DNA from: Pelagivirga sediminicola
Lineage (GTDB): Bacteria > Pseudomonadota > Alphaproteobacteria > Rhodobacterales > Rhodobacteraceae
Direction of reading: 5' to 3'
NCBI RefSeq assembly: GCF_003072125.1
Contig: NZ_QCYH01000002.1
Span: 124,001-188,000, forward strand
Length of the DNA stretch: 64,000 nt
In this document: piece after piece, positions 37,037 through 46,110 of the stretch
Position numbering within the stretch: the stretch's first letter is position 1
How the letters are laid out: the number at the start of each line of letters is the position of its first letter
Position numbers and translations under genes: made by a program
The notes under the pieces: generated by a model
Told to the model about the DNA's origin: nothing
The model's input: the letters and a program-made list of their open reading frames with translations, nothing else
Databases searched by the model: none

Positions 37037-38195
37037 CTGAACGGTGAAGACCTACGGTCTGTGGCACGGTTTGACGCCACGTCCACAGCAGGTACCGGCG
37101 CCGACCTGCCGATCTTTCCGCGCATGGCCGGAAGGTGGAACCGTTCTTGCTGGTGCGCCGCTTCCGCTGCCGTGCTGTGTGCTGCCCAGCCAGGATATTC
37201 GCGGAGCGGTTTCCGCCGGATGTGACCCGGTCGTATGGGCGGCGCACTTCCCGTCTGCAGGGATTGGTCCGCCACCTTGGCCTGGCACTCTGCGGGCGGC
37301 CAGCACAGGCGCTTGCCGCTCGGCTTCTGCTGCCGGTCAGCAAGGAGACCTTCCTGCGCAGCATTCGAAACATGGCGGCGGCCGTGAGCGGTGAACTCCG
37401 CGTCATTGGCATCGACGACTGGGCATGGCGGAGAGGGACAAAGATACGGCACGTTGATCTGCGATCTGGAACGGCGCCGGGTGATCGACCTGCTGCCGGA
37501 CCGGGAACCTGCCACGGTCGAGGCTTGGCTTCGCGCCCGCCCCGAGATCGAGGTCGTCGCCTGTGACCGCAACGGCGGTTATGGCGGCGGCGTCTCGCGC
37601 GCCTTGCCTCGGGCGGTTCAGGCGGCCGATCGCCGGCGCTTATTGGAGAACGCGAGCGCGGCCTTCCTGGCTGCCGTGCAGCGGAGGCCAATGACGGCAG
37701 CCCGATCAGATTCATCGTGCGCCTGATCGGGCTAAGTCGCGGTCTGGTCCGCCAAATAGTTCGCGGCGAACGTGAAGACGTTTTCCGCATTCGCGAGAGC
37801 AGCTTGACCCCTTGGCTGCCGCGGCTGGAAAGAGAATGGGCGGGCGGCTGCCGGAACGGCGCCGAACTCTGGCGCCGGCTGCGGGCCGGAGGTTTTCAGG
37901 GTAGTTTTCATGTTGTCGGAGAATGGGCCACACACGCCAACGCCGCGCCGAGCAGGAAATGCCGTCGGGAACGGAAAAGTCGTCTTCCGCGCGCAAGATA
38001 CCCCGCCTCCTGACCACAGATCGAGATCATCTGAGCAAGGCCGATGCTATCCGGGTCGCAAGGATCGAGGCCGCGCTCTCAGCTCTCGCCAGTGCCCGGA
38101 AATTGACCGACCCCTTCGCGGAGATGGTGCGTAATGCTCGCGAAGATGCGCTGGAAGGATGGATCGGCCAAGTCGGTCGCGATGAACCGCGCGTC
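37037..38195 (+). mobile_element. ISL3-family transposase, frameshifted remnant
   Basis: Pieces in different frames: CPARIFAERFPPDVTRSYGR, GLVRHLGLALCGRPAQALAA and GELRVIGIDDWAWRRG in one frame. QRYGTLICDLERRRVIDLLP and ATVEAWLRARPEIEVVACDR continue in another after an apparent one-base insertion near 37438. PRLLTTDRDHLSKADAIRVA and LTDPFAEMVRNAREDALEGW follow near 37990-38160. The catalytic DDW and DR motifs are recognisable, but the gene is broken at least twice. Its right end abuts an aroE-like fragment. No terminal repeats identified. Confidence 0.75.
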
Positions 38196-38199
38196 CCGC

Positions 38200-38508
38200 C
38201 GCCGCCAGACCATCCATGAAACCGACGCCGTCGAAATTGTCGGCGTGCCACTGGCCATCCGCCCGGCGCACTACGGTATTGGCCGCGCCGGCCCGTGCGG
38301 CGCGGGAGTGTGCCGTCGCGCATTTCTCGGACACGCGCTGCTTGAACGGAACCGAGATGATCATGCCCTTCAGGTTCTCCATCGCGCTCAGGCCTGCCCA
38401 GAAGATATCAAAGTTCTCGGGGCGGCAGGTGACGGGGACCATCAGGCTGTCAAGGCCTGCGTCCTCGATCAGCGCATTGAACATGCCGGGTGATTTCGCG
38501 TGGGCCAC
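38200..38508 (-). pseudogene. Shikimate-dehydrogenase-like (AroE) fragment cut by the ISL3 remnant
   Basis: HPVAHAKSPGMFNALIEDAG, LMVPVTCRPENFDIFWAGLS, NLKGMIISVPFKQRVSEKCA and AANTVVRRADGQWHADNFDG match the substrate domain of AroE-type enzymes, including the catalytic Lys region and AANT. At about 38200 it stops abruptly at the transposase sequence, losing the NADP domain. At the other end the frame lacks an ATG: a missing base near 38507 (GCTGGCATCC for GCTGGGCATCC) would restore AGHPVAH. About 100 residues remain of some 280. Confidence 0.7.
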
Positions 38509-38547
38509 GGGATGCCAGCATCACGGACACGTCTGCCGCGCATGCTC

Positions 38548-39423
38548 TTACCCAATCTCATGGTTGGCCAACCGCTCCAGCGCGCGGACGAGGCCGGAAT
38601 GATCGGTATCCTCCTCGCCCTGCGCGGCGCAGGCGTTCATCAGCTCCTGCGCTGTCGCCGTGTTTGGCAGCGCGACTTGCAGGATGCGCGCGCTTTGCAG
38701 GGCGAGGTTCAGATCCTTCTGGTGCAGTTTCAGGCGGAAACCAGGGTCGAAGGTGCGGTTGATCATCCGCTCGCCATGCACCTCAAGAATTTTACTCGAC
38801 GCAAATCCGCCCATCAGCGCTTCACGCACCTTCGCCGGATCACAGCCCGCCTTGCTGGCGAATACCAACGCCTCGCTGACCGCCTCGATGTTCAGCGCGA
38901 CGATGATCTGGTTGGCGATCTTGCAGGTCTGCCCGGCGCCGGGTTTGTCCCCAACAAGGGTGATGTTCTTGCCCATCACTTCGAGGAGGGGCTTCGCGCG
39001 CTCGAACGCTGCATTGCTGCCGCCGCACATGATGGTCAGCGCGGCGTTTTTTGCGCCGACCTCGCCGCCGGAAACGGGGGCGTCGACGTAATCGACACCC
39101 TTCTCGGCAAAGGCGCGTGCCATTTCAGCCGTTTCTATCGGGCCGATCGAGCTCATGTCGATCATCAGCTTGCCGCTTTCCATGCCCTCCAGAACGCCAC
39201 CCTCGGTCATCAACACACGCTCGACATCGGGCGTGTCCGGCAGGATGGTGATGACCACGTCGCAAGCGCGGGCCACATCGGCGGGGCTGTCCAGAACCTC
39301 GGCCTTGATGCCGTCGGGCAGGGGCGAGCGGTTGAGCGTCGTGATTATCTCATGCTTGGCTTCTTGCAGGTTGCGAGCCATCGGCGCCCCCATGACGCCC
39401 AATCCAATGAATCCGATACGCAT
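38548..39423 (-). CDS. garR: GarR-like 2-hydroxy-3-oxopropionate reductase / 3-hydroxyisobutyrate dehydrogenase
   Basis: NAD(P)-dependent beta-hydroxyacid dehydrogenase of 291 residues reducing or oxidising a hydroxy-acid/semialdehyde pair. The nucleotide site is MRIGFIGLGVMGAPMARNLQ, the substrate loop DAPVSGGEVGAKNAALTIM and the catalytic Lys lies in GAGQTCKIANQIIVALNIEA, closest to tartronate semialdehyde reductases. The start is preceded by AAAGGA. It is divergent from the catabolic operon and shares its control region. Confidence 0.87.
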   Translation of the reverse strand: MRIGFIGLGVMGAPMARNLQEAKHEIITTLNRSPLPDGIKAEVLDSPADVARACDVVITILPDTPDVERVLMTEGGVLEGMESGKLMIDMSSIGPIETAEMARAFAEKGVDYVDAPVSGGEVGAKNAALTIMCGGSNAAFERAKPLLEVMGKNITLVGDKPGAGQTCKIANQIIVALNIEAVSEALVFASKAGCDPAKVREALMGGFASSKILEVHGERMINRTFDPGFRLKLHQKDLNLALQSARILQVALPNTATAQELMNACAAQGEEDTDHSGLVRALERLANHEIG

Positions 39424-39504
39424 GTCGTTGTCCTTTCTCTTCGATCCGCACGCGCCGGTGCGCGCATCTGCCAAAATCGTTCAAATCGACTCTGGACAAA
39501 AAAA

Positions 39505-39520
39505 CATCATACATCATACA
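39505..39520 (+). promoter_or_regulatory. ATCATACA double repeat in the divergent garR/aldolase promoter
   Basis: Two copies of ATCATACA overlap by one base (39506-39513 and 39513-39520). The reverse complement TGTATGAT occurs in the aapJ promoter region at 47352-47359. In a 142-bp intergenic region serving both directions, it is a candidate operator for the local GntR regulator. Confidence 0.4.
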
Positions 39521-39565
39521 AATGCAAGCAGCCGTTGCGAACGGGGCGAATTTTCGGAGGACAGG

Positions 39566-40333
39566 ATGCAGGAACGGGCGAACAGCGTGAAGCAGGGACT
39601 GGCAGAGGGTAGGTTGCAGTTAGGTCTTTGGTGCTCGCTTGGGTCGGCGCTGGCGACCGAGGTCATGGCCGGGTCGAATTGTGACTGGTTGCTGATCGAC
39701 GGCGAGCATAGTCCGAATGATTTGCTTAGCATCATGGCGCAATTGCAAGCGGTTGGTGGGCATCCCGTCGAGGCCTGTGTGCGTCTGCCCGAGGAGAATG
39801 CGACCCTGATAAAGCAATTCATGGACGCCGGCGCGCGGAGTTTGATGATTCCGAATGTGCGAAATGCCGAGCAGGCCAAGCGGATCGTCGCCGCTGCGCG
39901 CTATGCGCCCGAAGGCTTTCGCGGCTTTTCGGTCGGACACCGGGCGAACCAGTTTGGCCGGATCAAGGAGTATCACCAGAACGCACATCTGAATCAGATG
40001 CTGATTCTGCAAATTGAATGCGAGGAAGGCGTGAGGAACGCGTCCGAGATCGCCGCAGTGGACGGCGTCGATGTACTGTTCGTCGGCCCCGGTGATCTGT
40101 CGACCAACATGGGCGCGATGCACAATGCAGGCGCCGACCACGTCCAGCAAGCGATTGCCAGCGTATTGGAGGCCGCGAAGACCGCAGGCAAGGCAGCGGG
40201 CATCCTCGCCCCTCTCCAGGCCGACGCCGAGCGATACATCGCAAACGGTTTCACCTATGTCGCGGTGGGCGCCGATCTGGGGCTGGTCGCACGCGGCTCG
40301 GACGCGCTGATCGCGCATTTCAAGAAGGACTGA
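39566..40333 (+). CDS. HpcH/HpaI family 2-oxo acid aldolase
   Basis: Class II, metal-dependent aldolase cleaving a 4-hydroxy-2-oxoacid to pyruvate and an aldehyde. 255 residues. LGLWCSLGSALATEVMAGSN, DWLLIDGEHSPND, ILQIECEEGVRNASEIAAVD and VDVLFVGPGDLSTNMG hold the Arg/His/Glu/Asp residues of the family. The start follows GGAGGACAGG. Three nt separate it from hyuA. With the GarR-like reductase it could form an aldol-cleavage plus semialdehyde-reduction step. Confidence 0.88.
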   Translation: MQERANSVKQGLAEGRLQLGLWCSLGSALATEVMAGSNCDWLLIDGEHSPNDLLSIMAQLQAVGGHPVEACVRLPEENATLIKQFMDAGARSLMIPNVRNAEQAKRIVAAARYAPEGFRGFSVGHRANQFGRIKEYHQNAHLNQMLILQIECEEGVRNASEIAAVDGVDVLFVGPGDLSTNMGAMHNAGADHVQQAIASVLEAAKTAGKAAGILAPLQADAERYIANGFTYVAVGADLGLVARGSDALIAHFKKD

Positions 40334-40336
40334 AAC

Positions 40337-42430
40337 ATGGCTCATCACGGACAGCCCGTTCGCGTGGGCGTGGATATCGGCGGGACATTCACCGACGTCG
40401 CCATGGAGGTCGGCGAGCACCTGCATTCAACCAAGGTGCTGACAAATTACACCGCGCCTGAACAGGCGATTCTGGACGGCGTGGCGCGTGTGGCGGAGAA
40501 TGCAGGCATTGGTCTCGACGATATTGACCTTATCATCCACGGTACGACCCTGGCCACCAACGCGCTGATCGCGCGCAAGGGGGCAAAAACGGCGTTCCTG
40601 ACAACCAAGGGCTTTCGCGACGTCATCGAGATGCGCACCGAAAACCGGTTCGAGCAATATGATCTGAACATCGTTTTGCCGCCCCCGCTGATCGACCGCG
40701 ACAGCCGCTATGTCGTCGCCGGGCGCATCGCCGCGTCGGGCCGCGAATTGGCGCCGTTGGACGAAGACGGCGTTGCCGAATTTGCACGGAACGCCGTTGA
40801 CAAGGGCTATGAAAGCGTCGCGGTTGGCCTCATCCATTCCTATGTGAACCCCGCCCATGAGGAACGCGCACGCGATATTATCGCCAAGCATGCTCCTGAT
40901 CTGAGCGTCTCGATCTCCTCCGAAGTCTCGCCGCAGATGCGCGAATTCGAGCGGTTTAATACCGTCTGCTCCAACGCGTTCGTCAAGCCGCTGATGGAAA
41001 GCTATTTGAGCCGCCTGGTCGAGCGGTTAAAAACCCTTGGCACCGATTGCCTGGTATTCATGATTCATTCGGGCGGCGGGCTGATCTCGGTGGAAACCGC
41101 CGCGGCCTTCCCGGTCCGCCTGCTCGAATCCGGTCCCGCAGGCGGCGCGATCTATGCCGCCGACGTGGCGGCGCGCCATGGGCTGAAACGCATTCTATCC
41201 TACGACATGGGCGGCACCACGGCCAAGATTTGTCTGGTCGAGGGATATACACCCAAGACCGCCCGCACCTTTGAGGTGGCCCGCACCTACCGCTTCAAGA
41301 AGGGGTCGGGCATGCCGATTTCGTTCCCGGTTATCGAGATGGTCGAGATCGGGGCAGGGGGCGGCTCGCTCGCCCATGTGGACGGCATGCGCCAGATCCG
41401 CGTCGGCCCCGAAAGCGCGGGGTCCGAGCCGGGGCCGGCCTGTTACGGGCAGGGCGGGACGCGCCCCGCCGTGACCGACGCCGATCTGGTTCTGGGCAAG
41501 CTCGACCCCGACAATTTCGCCGGGGGCCAGATCGCGCTGTCGGTGGAGGCGTCTCAGGCCGCACTAAGCGAACATGTCGGCCAGAGCCTTGACATGGATG
41601 CGGTGAAAACTGCCGTTGGCGTTGTCGAGGTGGTCGATGAAAGCATGGCGGCCGCCGCGCGCGCCCATGCGGTTGAAAACGGCAAGGAACTGGCCGAATT
41701 CACCATGATCGCCTATGGCGGCGCCGCGCCGCTGCATGCCAACCGCCTCTGCGAGAAACTGGGCATCGACAGCCTGATGATCCCGCCTGGGGCCGGTGTC
41801 GGCTCGGCCATCGGGTTTTTGCGCGCGCCCTTCGGGTATGAGGCCGTGCGCGGCGCTTACACGCGCCTCGGGCAGTTTGATGCGGGGTATGTCAACGATG
41901 TGCTGGACGGGTTGCAATCCGAAGCCGTTGCCGTCACCCGCGAGGGCGGCAGCGACATCGCGCCGCTGGTCGAGCGCAAGGCCTACATGCGCTATGTCGG
42001 GCAGGGCTGGGAGATTCCTGTCGTTCTGCCGAACGATCCGGTCGGCGAGGAGGGGGCGGGGGCGATGCGCGCGCTTTTCGAGGCGGAATACAAACGCCTC
42101 TTTGGCACGCCGCTCGATGGTCTTGATATCGAAGTGATGAACTGGTCGGTCAAGGCGACGTCCGAAGTCACCCCGCCCGCGCCGGTCGCCGATGCAGCCG
42201 ACAGCGGCGCGGCGCGTTCGCACGCCTCGCGCACCATTTTTGACGCCAGGGAGTCGGCCTTCCTTGACGCGCAGATCGTGAACCGCACTGATATGGCCCC
42301 CGGCGCCCATGTCGATGGCCCCGCCGCCATCGTCGAGAACGAAACGACAACCATCGTGACCAACGCCTACCGCGCGACGATGTGCGCCGACGGCTGCCTG
42401 CTGGTCCGCAAGAAGGAGACGCACACATGA
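40337..42430 (+). CDS. hyuA: Hydantoinase/oxoprolinase subunit A (HyuA)
   Basis: ATP-dependent subunit for opening five-membered cyclic amides (N-methylhydantoin, 5-oxoproline) or carboxylating acetone/acetophenone-type substrates. 697 residues. The ATP-binding fold starts VRVGVDIGGTFTDVAMEVGE; further motifs are IIHGTTLATNALIARKGAKT, SYDMGGTTAKICLVEG and EIGAGGGSLAHVDGMRQIRV. It overlaps hyuB by 4 nt. Confidence 0.92.
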   Translation: MAHHGQPVRVGVDIGGTFTDVAMEVGEHLHSTKVLTNYTAPEQAILDGVARVAENAGIGLDDIDLIIHGTTLATNALIARKGAKTAFLTTKGFRDVIEMRTENRFEQYDLNIVLPPPLIDRDSRYVVAGRIAASGRELAPLDEDGVAEFARNAVDKGYESVAVGLIHSYVNPAHEERARDIIAKHAPDLSVSISSEVSPQMREFERFNTVCSNAFVKPLMESYLSRLVERLKTLGTDCLVFMIHSGGGLISVETAAAFPVRLLESGPAGGAIYAADVAARHGLKRILSYDMGGTTAKICLVEGYTPKTARTFEVARTYRFKKGSGMPISFPVIEMVEIGAGGGSLAHVDGMRQIRVGPESAGSEPGPACYGQGGTRPAVTDADLVLGKLDPDNFAGGQIALSVEASQAALSEHVGQSLDMDAVKTAVGVVEVVDESMAAAARAHAVENGKELAEFTMIAYGGAAPLHANRLCEKLGIDSLMIPPGAGVGSAIGFLRAPFGYEAVRGAYTRLGQFDAGYVNDVLDGLQSEAVAVTREGGSDIAPLVERKAYMRYVGQGWEIPVVLPNDPVGEEGAGAMRALFEAEYKRLFGTPLDGLDIEVMNWSVKATSEVTPPAPVADAADSGAARSHASRTIFDARESAFLDAQIVNRTDMAPGAHVDGPAAIVENETTTIVTNAYRATMCADGCLLVRKKETHT

Positions 42431-44091
42431 GCACCGATGATTTCCGCGACGTGCATTTTCAGATCATGTGGAACCGCCTGATTTCGGTCGTCGAAGAGCA
42501 GGCGCTGACGCTGATCCGCACAGCCTTTTCCACCTCGGTCCGCGAGGCGGGTGATCTGTCGGCCGGCGTGTTCGATGCGACGGGCAAGATGCTGGCGCAG
42601 GCCGTCACCGGCACGCCGGGGCATGTGAACGCGATGGCCGCCGCCGTGGTCAATTTCATCGAGGCGATCGGCGAGGACAACATCCACGAGGGCGACGTCT
42701 ATATCACCAACGATCCCTGGAAGGGGACGGGGCATCTGTTGGATTTCACCTTTGTCACGCCGTCGTTCCGGGGCGGCAGACTGGTCGGCTATTTCGCGTG
42801 CACCGCGCATGTGGTGGACGTGGGCGGACGCGGCTTTGGCCCCGATGCCAACGAGGTCTACGAGGAAGGGATCTTCATCCCCATCATGAAATTCGCGGAA
42901 AAGGGCGAAGTGGATCAGAAGCTGATCCACCTGATGCGCCACAACATCCGCGAGGCCGACCAGGTGATCGGCGATCTCTATTCGCTGGCCGCGTGCAACC
43001 ATATCGGCCACCAGCGTCTGATGGCGATGATGGACGAATTCGAGCTGGACCGCCTGGAGGAGCTGCGCGATTTCATATTTCAAAACAGTCGCCGCGCGAC
43101 GCTGGAGAAGCTCGCCGATCTACCCGCCGGGTCCTACGACAACGAAATGACCGTGGATGGCTATGACAAGCCGGTGCATATGAAAGTGCGGCTCGATGTC
43201 TCGAAAGACGGTGTTCACGCCGATTTCGACGGCACCTCGGGGCAGAGCGATCTGGGCATCAACGTGCCGCTGATCTACACCACCGCCTATTGTGGCTATG
43301 GCCTCAAATGCGCGTTGGCGCCCGAGATTCCGAACAATCACGCCTCGCTGGAGCCATTCACCGTCTCTGCGCCCGAGGGGTGTATCCTCAACGCGCAGCA
43401 TCCCGCACCGGTGCAGGTGCGTCACGTTCTGGGCCACTTTATTCCCGATACGGTGCTGGGCGCCGTGTCGAAATTCCTGCCCGATCTGGCCCCCGCCGAA
43501 GGGGCGAGCGCGCTTTGGAACATCCAGATTTCCGCCCGCCCGATCCCCGGCGCGCAGGCCGCGCCGGGCGAGCAGCAGCGAAGCGCCGAGATCCTGATGT
43601 TCAACTCGGGCGGCTCAGGCGCGCGGCCCACGCTGGACGGGCTGAACGCCACCGCGTTTCCGTCGGGTGTGCATGCGATGTCTGTCGAGGCAACCGAGCA
43701 TACTGGCCCGATCACTGTCTGGCGCAAGGAGTTTCGCGAGGGATCGGGAGGCGCGGGCAAACAGCGCGGCGGGCTGGGGCAGATTGTCGAGATCAAGGCC
43801 GACGAGGGTCACGAATTCCACATCAAGGCGATGTTTGACCGGGTCGAGAACCCGGCGCGCGGTCGCTTCGGCGGCCAGCCCGGAGCGGCGGGCGCCGTGC
43901 ATCTGGATGACGGCACCAAAATGCGCGCCAAGGGGCGGCAGAAGGTGCCGGCCGAGCGGCGGCTGGTGCTGGAAATGCCCGGCGGCGGCGGTTTTGGCGA
44001 GCCAGCCGAGCGCAATGCGGATGATGTGAAGCGAGACGTTAGGCTCGGCTATCTCTCAGCCGAGCAGGCAGAAAAGGAGTATGGTAAATGA
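42427..44091 (+). CDS. hyuB: Hydantoinase/oxoprolinase subunit B (HyuB)
   Basis: Partner of HyuA, 554 residues. Family stretches are LSAGVFDATGKMLAQAVTGT, GDVYITNDPWKGTGHLLDFT and GSGARPTLDGLNATAFPSGV. The C-terminal GGGGFGEPAERNADDVKRDV is the typical ending. The start at 42427 is the ATG overlapping the hyuA stop. It overlaps the aminotransferase gene by 4 nt, showing a single operon. Confidence 0.92.
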   Translation: MSTDDFRDVHFQIMWNRLISVVEEQALTLIRTAFSTSVREAGDLSAGVFDATGKMLAQAVTGTPGHVNAMAAAVVNFIEAIGEDNIHEGDVYITNDPWKGTGHLLDFTFVTPSFRGGRLVGYFACTAHVVDVGGRGFGPDANEVYEEGIFIPIMKFAEKGEVDQKLIHLMRHNIREADQVIGDLYSLAACNHIGHQRLMAMMDEFELDRLEELRDFIFQNSRRATLEKLADLPAGSYDNEMTVDGYDKPVHMKVRLDVSKDGVHADFDGTSGQSDLGINVPLIYTTAYCGYGLKCALAPEIPNNHASLEPFTVSAPEGCILNAQHPAPVQVRHVLGHFIPDTVLGAVSKFLPDLAPAEGASALWNIQISARPIPGAQAAPGEQQRSAEILMFNSGGSGARPTLDGLNATAFPSGVHAMSVEATEHTGPITVWRKEFREGSGGAGKQRGGLGQIVEIKADEGHEFHIKAMFDRVENPARGRFGGQPGAAGAVHLDDGTKMRAKGRQKVPAERRLVLEMPGGGGFGEPAERNADDVKRDVRLGYLSAEQAEKEYGK

Positions 44092-45290
44092 GCTTTGAAT
44101 CCCGCCGCGCCAAGCTGATCAAACCGTCGCCCGCGATCACCATTTCCACAGCCGCCAGGGCGATGAAGGCCGACGGGCAGCCCGTCATCGACCTGTCGAT
44201 TGGCGAGCCGGATTTCAGCACGCCTAACAACGTGATCGAGGCCGCCTATGCCGCGATGAAACGCGGCGAGACGCGCTATACTGCGCCTGACGGCACGCCT
44301 GCGCTGAAGGATGCGGTGATCGAGAAATTCCGCCGCGAAAACGGGCTGAGCTATGAGCGTGCCAACATCACCTGTGGCAACGGCGCGAAACAGATCCTGT
44401 TCAACGCGTTGATGGCCACGATAGAGCCGGGCGACGAGGTGATCTGCCCCGCGCCCTACTGGATTTCCTACACCGACATGACGCTGCTGGTCGGCGGCAG
44501 GCCTAAGATTGTTGAATGTGCGCAGAAGGATGGGTTCAAGCTGACCCCGGCGGCGCTGGAAGCGGCAATCACGGCTAAAACGCGCTGGCTGTTCTTGAAC
44601 TCGCCTTCGAACCCGTCGGGCGTGACATACACGCGCGAAGAACTGGCCGCATTGGGCGAAGTGCTGGCGCGCCATCCCCGCGTGTTGATCATGTCGGACG
44701 AGATTTACGAACAGATCTATTACGCCGACACGCCGTTCTGTTCTTTCGCCAGTGCCTGCCCCGACCTCACGGATCGCACGGTGATCGCCAACGGCGTGGC
44801 CAAGGCCTATGCGATGACCGGCTGGCGCATCGGATACGCCGCGGCGCCCGAGGCGCTGGCGAAAGTGATGTCCAAGATCCAGAGCCAGACCACGTCGAAC
44901 CCCTCGTCGATCAGTCAGGCCGCCGCGATCGAGGCGCTGACCGGCCCGCAGGATTTCGTTGAGACCGCCCGCGCGACATACCGGAACCGGCGCGATCTGA
45001 TCGTCTCGGGCCTGCGCGCGATAGACGGCGTGGACGTGGTCGAGCCATCGGGTGCCTTCTACGCCTATCCCGGTCTTGCCAGCTTCATCGGACGGCGCAG
45101 CCCGGACGGTACGGTGATGGAGGATGATACGGCCCTGACCCGCTATATCCTGGACGCGGCCATGGTGGCGGGTGTGCAGGGCGCGGCCTTTGGTCTGTCG
45201 ACGCATATCCGGCTGTCTTATGCCGCTTCGACCGATGATTTGAAAACGGCGCTGGAGCGTCTGACTGGCGCGCTCGGCGCGCTGAAATAA
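44088..45290 (+). CDS. Class I/II PLP aminotransferase (aspartate aminotransferase-like)
   Basis: 400 residues of fold type I. VIDLSIGEPDFSTPNNVIEA opens the protein; the PLP Lys lies in VIANGVAKAYAMTGWRIGYA near residue 240 and the substrate-carboxylate Arg in STHIRLSYAAS near the end. LNSPSNPSGVTYTREELAAL is also typical. In this operon it would convert an amino acid to a 2-oxoacid for the adjacent aldolase or ThDP enzyme. Confidence 0.9.
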   Translation: MSFESRRAKLIKPSPAITISTAARAMKADGQPVIDLSIGEPDFSTPNNVIEAAYAAMKRGETRYTAPDGTPALKDAVIEKFRRENGLSYERANITCGNGAKQILFNALMATIEPGDEVICPAPYWISYTDMTLLVGGRPKIVECAQKDGFKLTPAALEAAITAKTRWLFLNSPSNPSGVTYTREELAALGEVLARHPRVLIMSDEIYEQIYYADTPFCSFASACPDLTDRTVIANGVAKAYAMTGWRIGYAAAPEALAKVMSKIQSQTTSNPSSISQAAAIEALTGPQDFVETARATYRNRRDLIVSGLRAIDGVDVVEPSGAFYAYPGLASFIGRRSPDGTVMEDDTALTRYILDAAMVAGVQGAAFGLSTHIRLSYAASTDDLKTALERLTGALGALK

Positions 45291-45302
45291 AGGAGATATC
45301 CC

Positions 45303-46106
45303 TTGGATAAACTGAACCGAATTCTGCTGACCGGCGCCTCTGGTGGCCTTGGCACTCTGCTGCGCAAGGAAATCGCGCCGCATTGCAACACTCTGCGCCT
45401 GACCAACCGTCACGACATGGGTGAAGCCGCGGATAACGAGGAAATCGTGCTGTGCGACCTGGCCGACGCGGACGCCGTGATGGATCTGACCCGCGACGTC
45501 GATATGGTGATCCACATGGGCGGGGTCGGGCGTGAAAACACGTTCGAGGCGATTTTGCAGTCCAACTATGTCGGCTTTTACAACCTTTACGAGGGCTGCC
45601 GCAAGAACGGTGTCAAGCGGGTGGTCTGGGGCAGTTCGAATCACGCGATCGGGTTTTACCCGCGCACACAGCGCATCGATGCATCCGTGACCCCGCGCCC
45701 GGACAGCAATTACGGCATCTCCAAGGTCTATGGCGAGGCAATGGCGCAGTATTACTGGGACAAGTTCGGCGTCGAGAGCGTGTCGATCCGCATCGGCTCG
45801 TGCTTTCCCAAGCCCGCGGATCGCCGCATGCTGACCACCTGGCTCAGCTACCCCGATTTCGTGCATCTGACCGAGTGCTGTCTTGCCGCGCCGCGCGTCG
45901 AGCATACCATCGTTTATGGCGTCTCGGACAATGACAGCCAGCTTTGGGACAACCACATGGCGGCGCATCTGGGATATCGCCCCAAGGACAATGCTGAGAT
46001 CTATCGCGAAGAGGTCGAGGCCAAGACGGAACCCTACGACCGCGACGATCTGACCATTGCCGCGCATGGTGGCGGATTCGCCGCTGCGGGCCATTTCGAG
46101 GACTGA
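45303..46106 (+). CDS. Uronate-dehydrogenase-like NAD-dependent SDR
   Basis: Extended short-chain dehydrogenase/epimerase of 267 residues. ILLTGASGGLGTLLRKEIA is the NAD site, WGSSNHAIGFYPRTQRIDAS and SNYGISKVYGEAMAQYYWDK carry the Ser/Tyr/Lys catalytic set, and SVSIRIGSCFPKPADRRMLT matches uronate dehydrogenases. TTG start supported by AAGGAGATATCC. Bacterial uronate dehydrogenases oxidise galacturonate or glucuronate; here with an amino-acid gene set, another substrate is possible. Confidence 0.85.
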   Translation: MDKLNRILLTGASGGLGTLLRKEIAPHCNTLRLTNRHDMGEAADNEEIVLCDLADADAVMDLTRDVDMVIHMGGVGRENTFEAILQSNYVGFYNLYEGCRKNGVKRVVWGSSNHAIGFYPRTQRIDASVTPRPDSNYGISKVYGEAMAQYYWDKFGVESVSIRIGSCFPKPADRRMLTTWLSYPDFVHLTECCLAAPRVEHTIVYGVSDNDSQLWDNHMAAHLGYRPKDNAEIYREEVEAKTEPYDRDDLTIAAHGGGFAAAGHFED

Positions 46107-46110
46107 GCCG

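Noticed and set aside
38500..39612. Long plus-strand open frame of 370 codons
   Set aside because: It is the complement of the garR-like gene, whose product has clear family motifs; the plus-strand protein is His/Arg-rich with none.
44049..46094. Minus-strand open frame of 681 codons
   Set aside because: Antisense to the aminotransferase and uronate-dehydrogenase-like genes, both with complete catalytic motifs.
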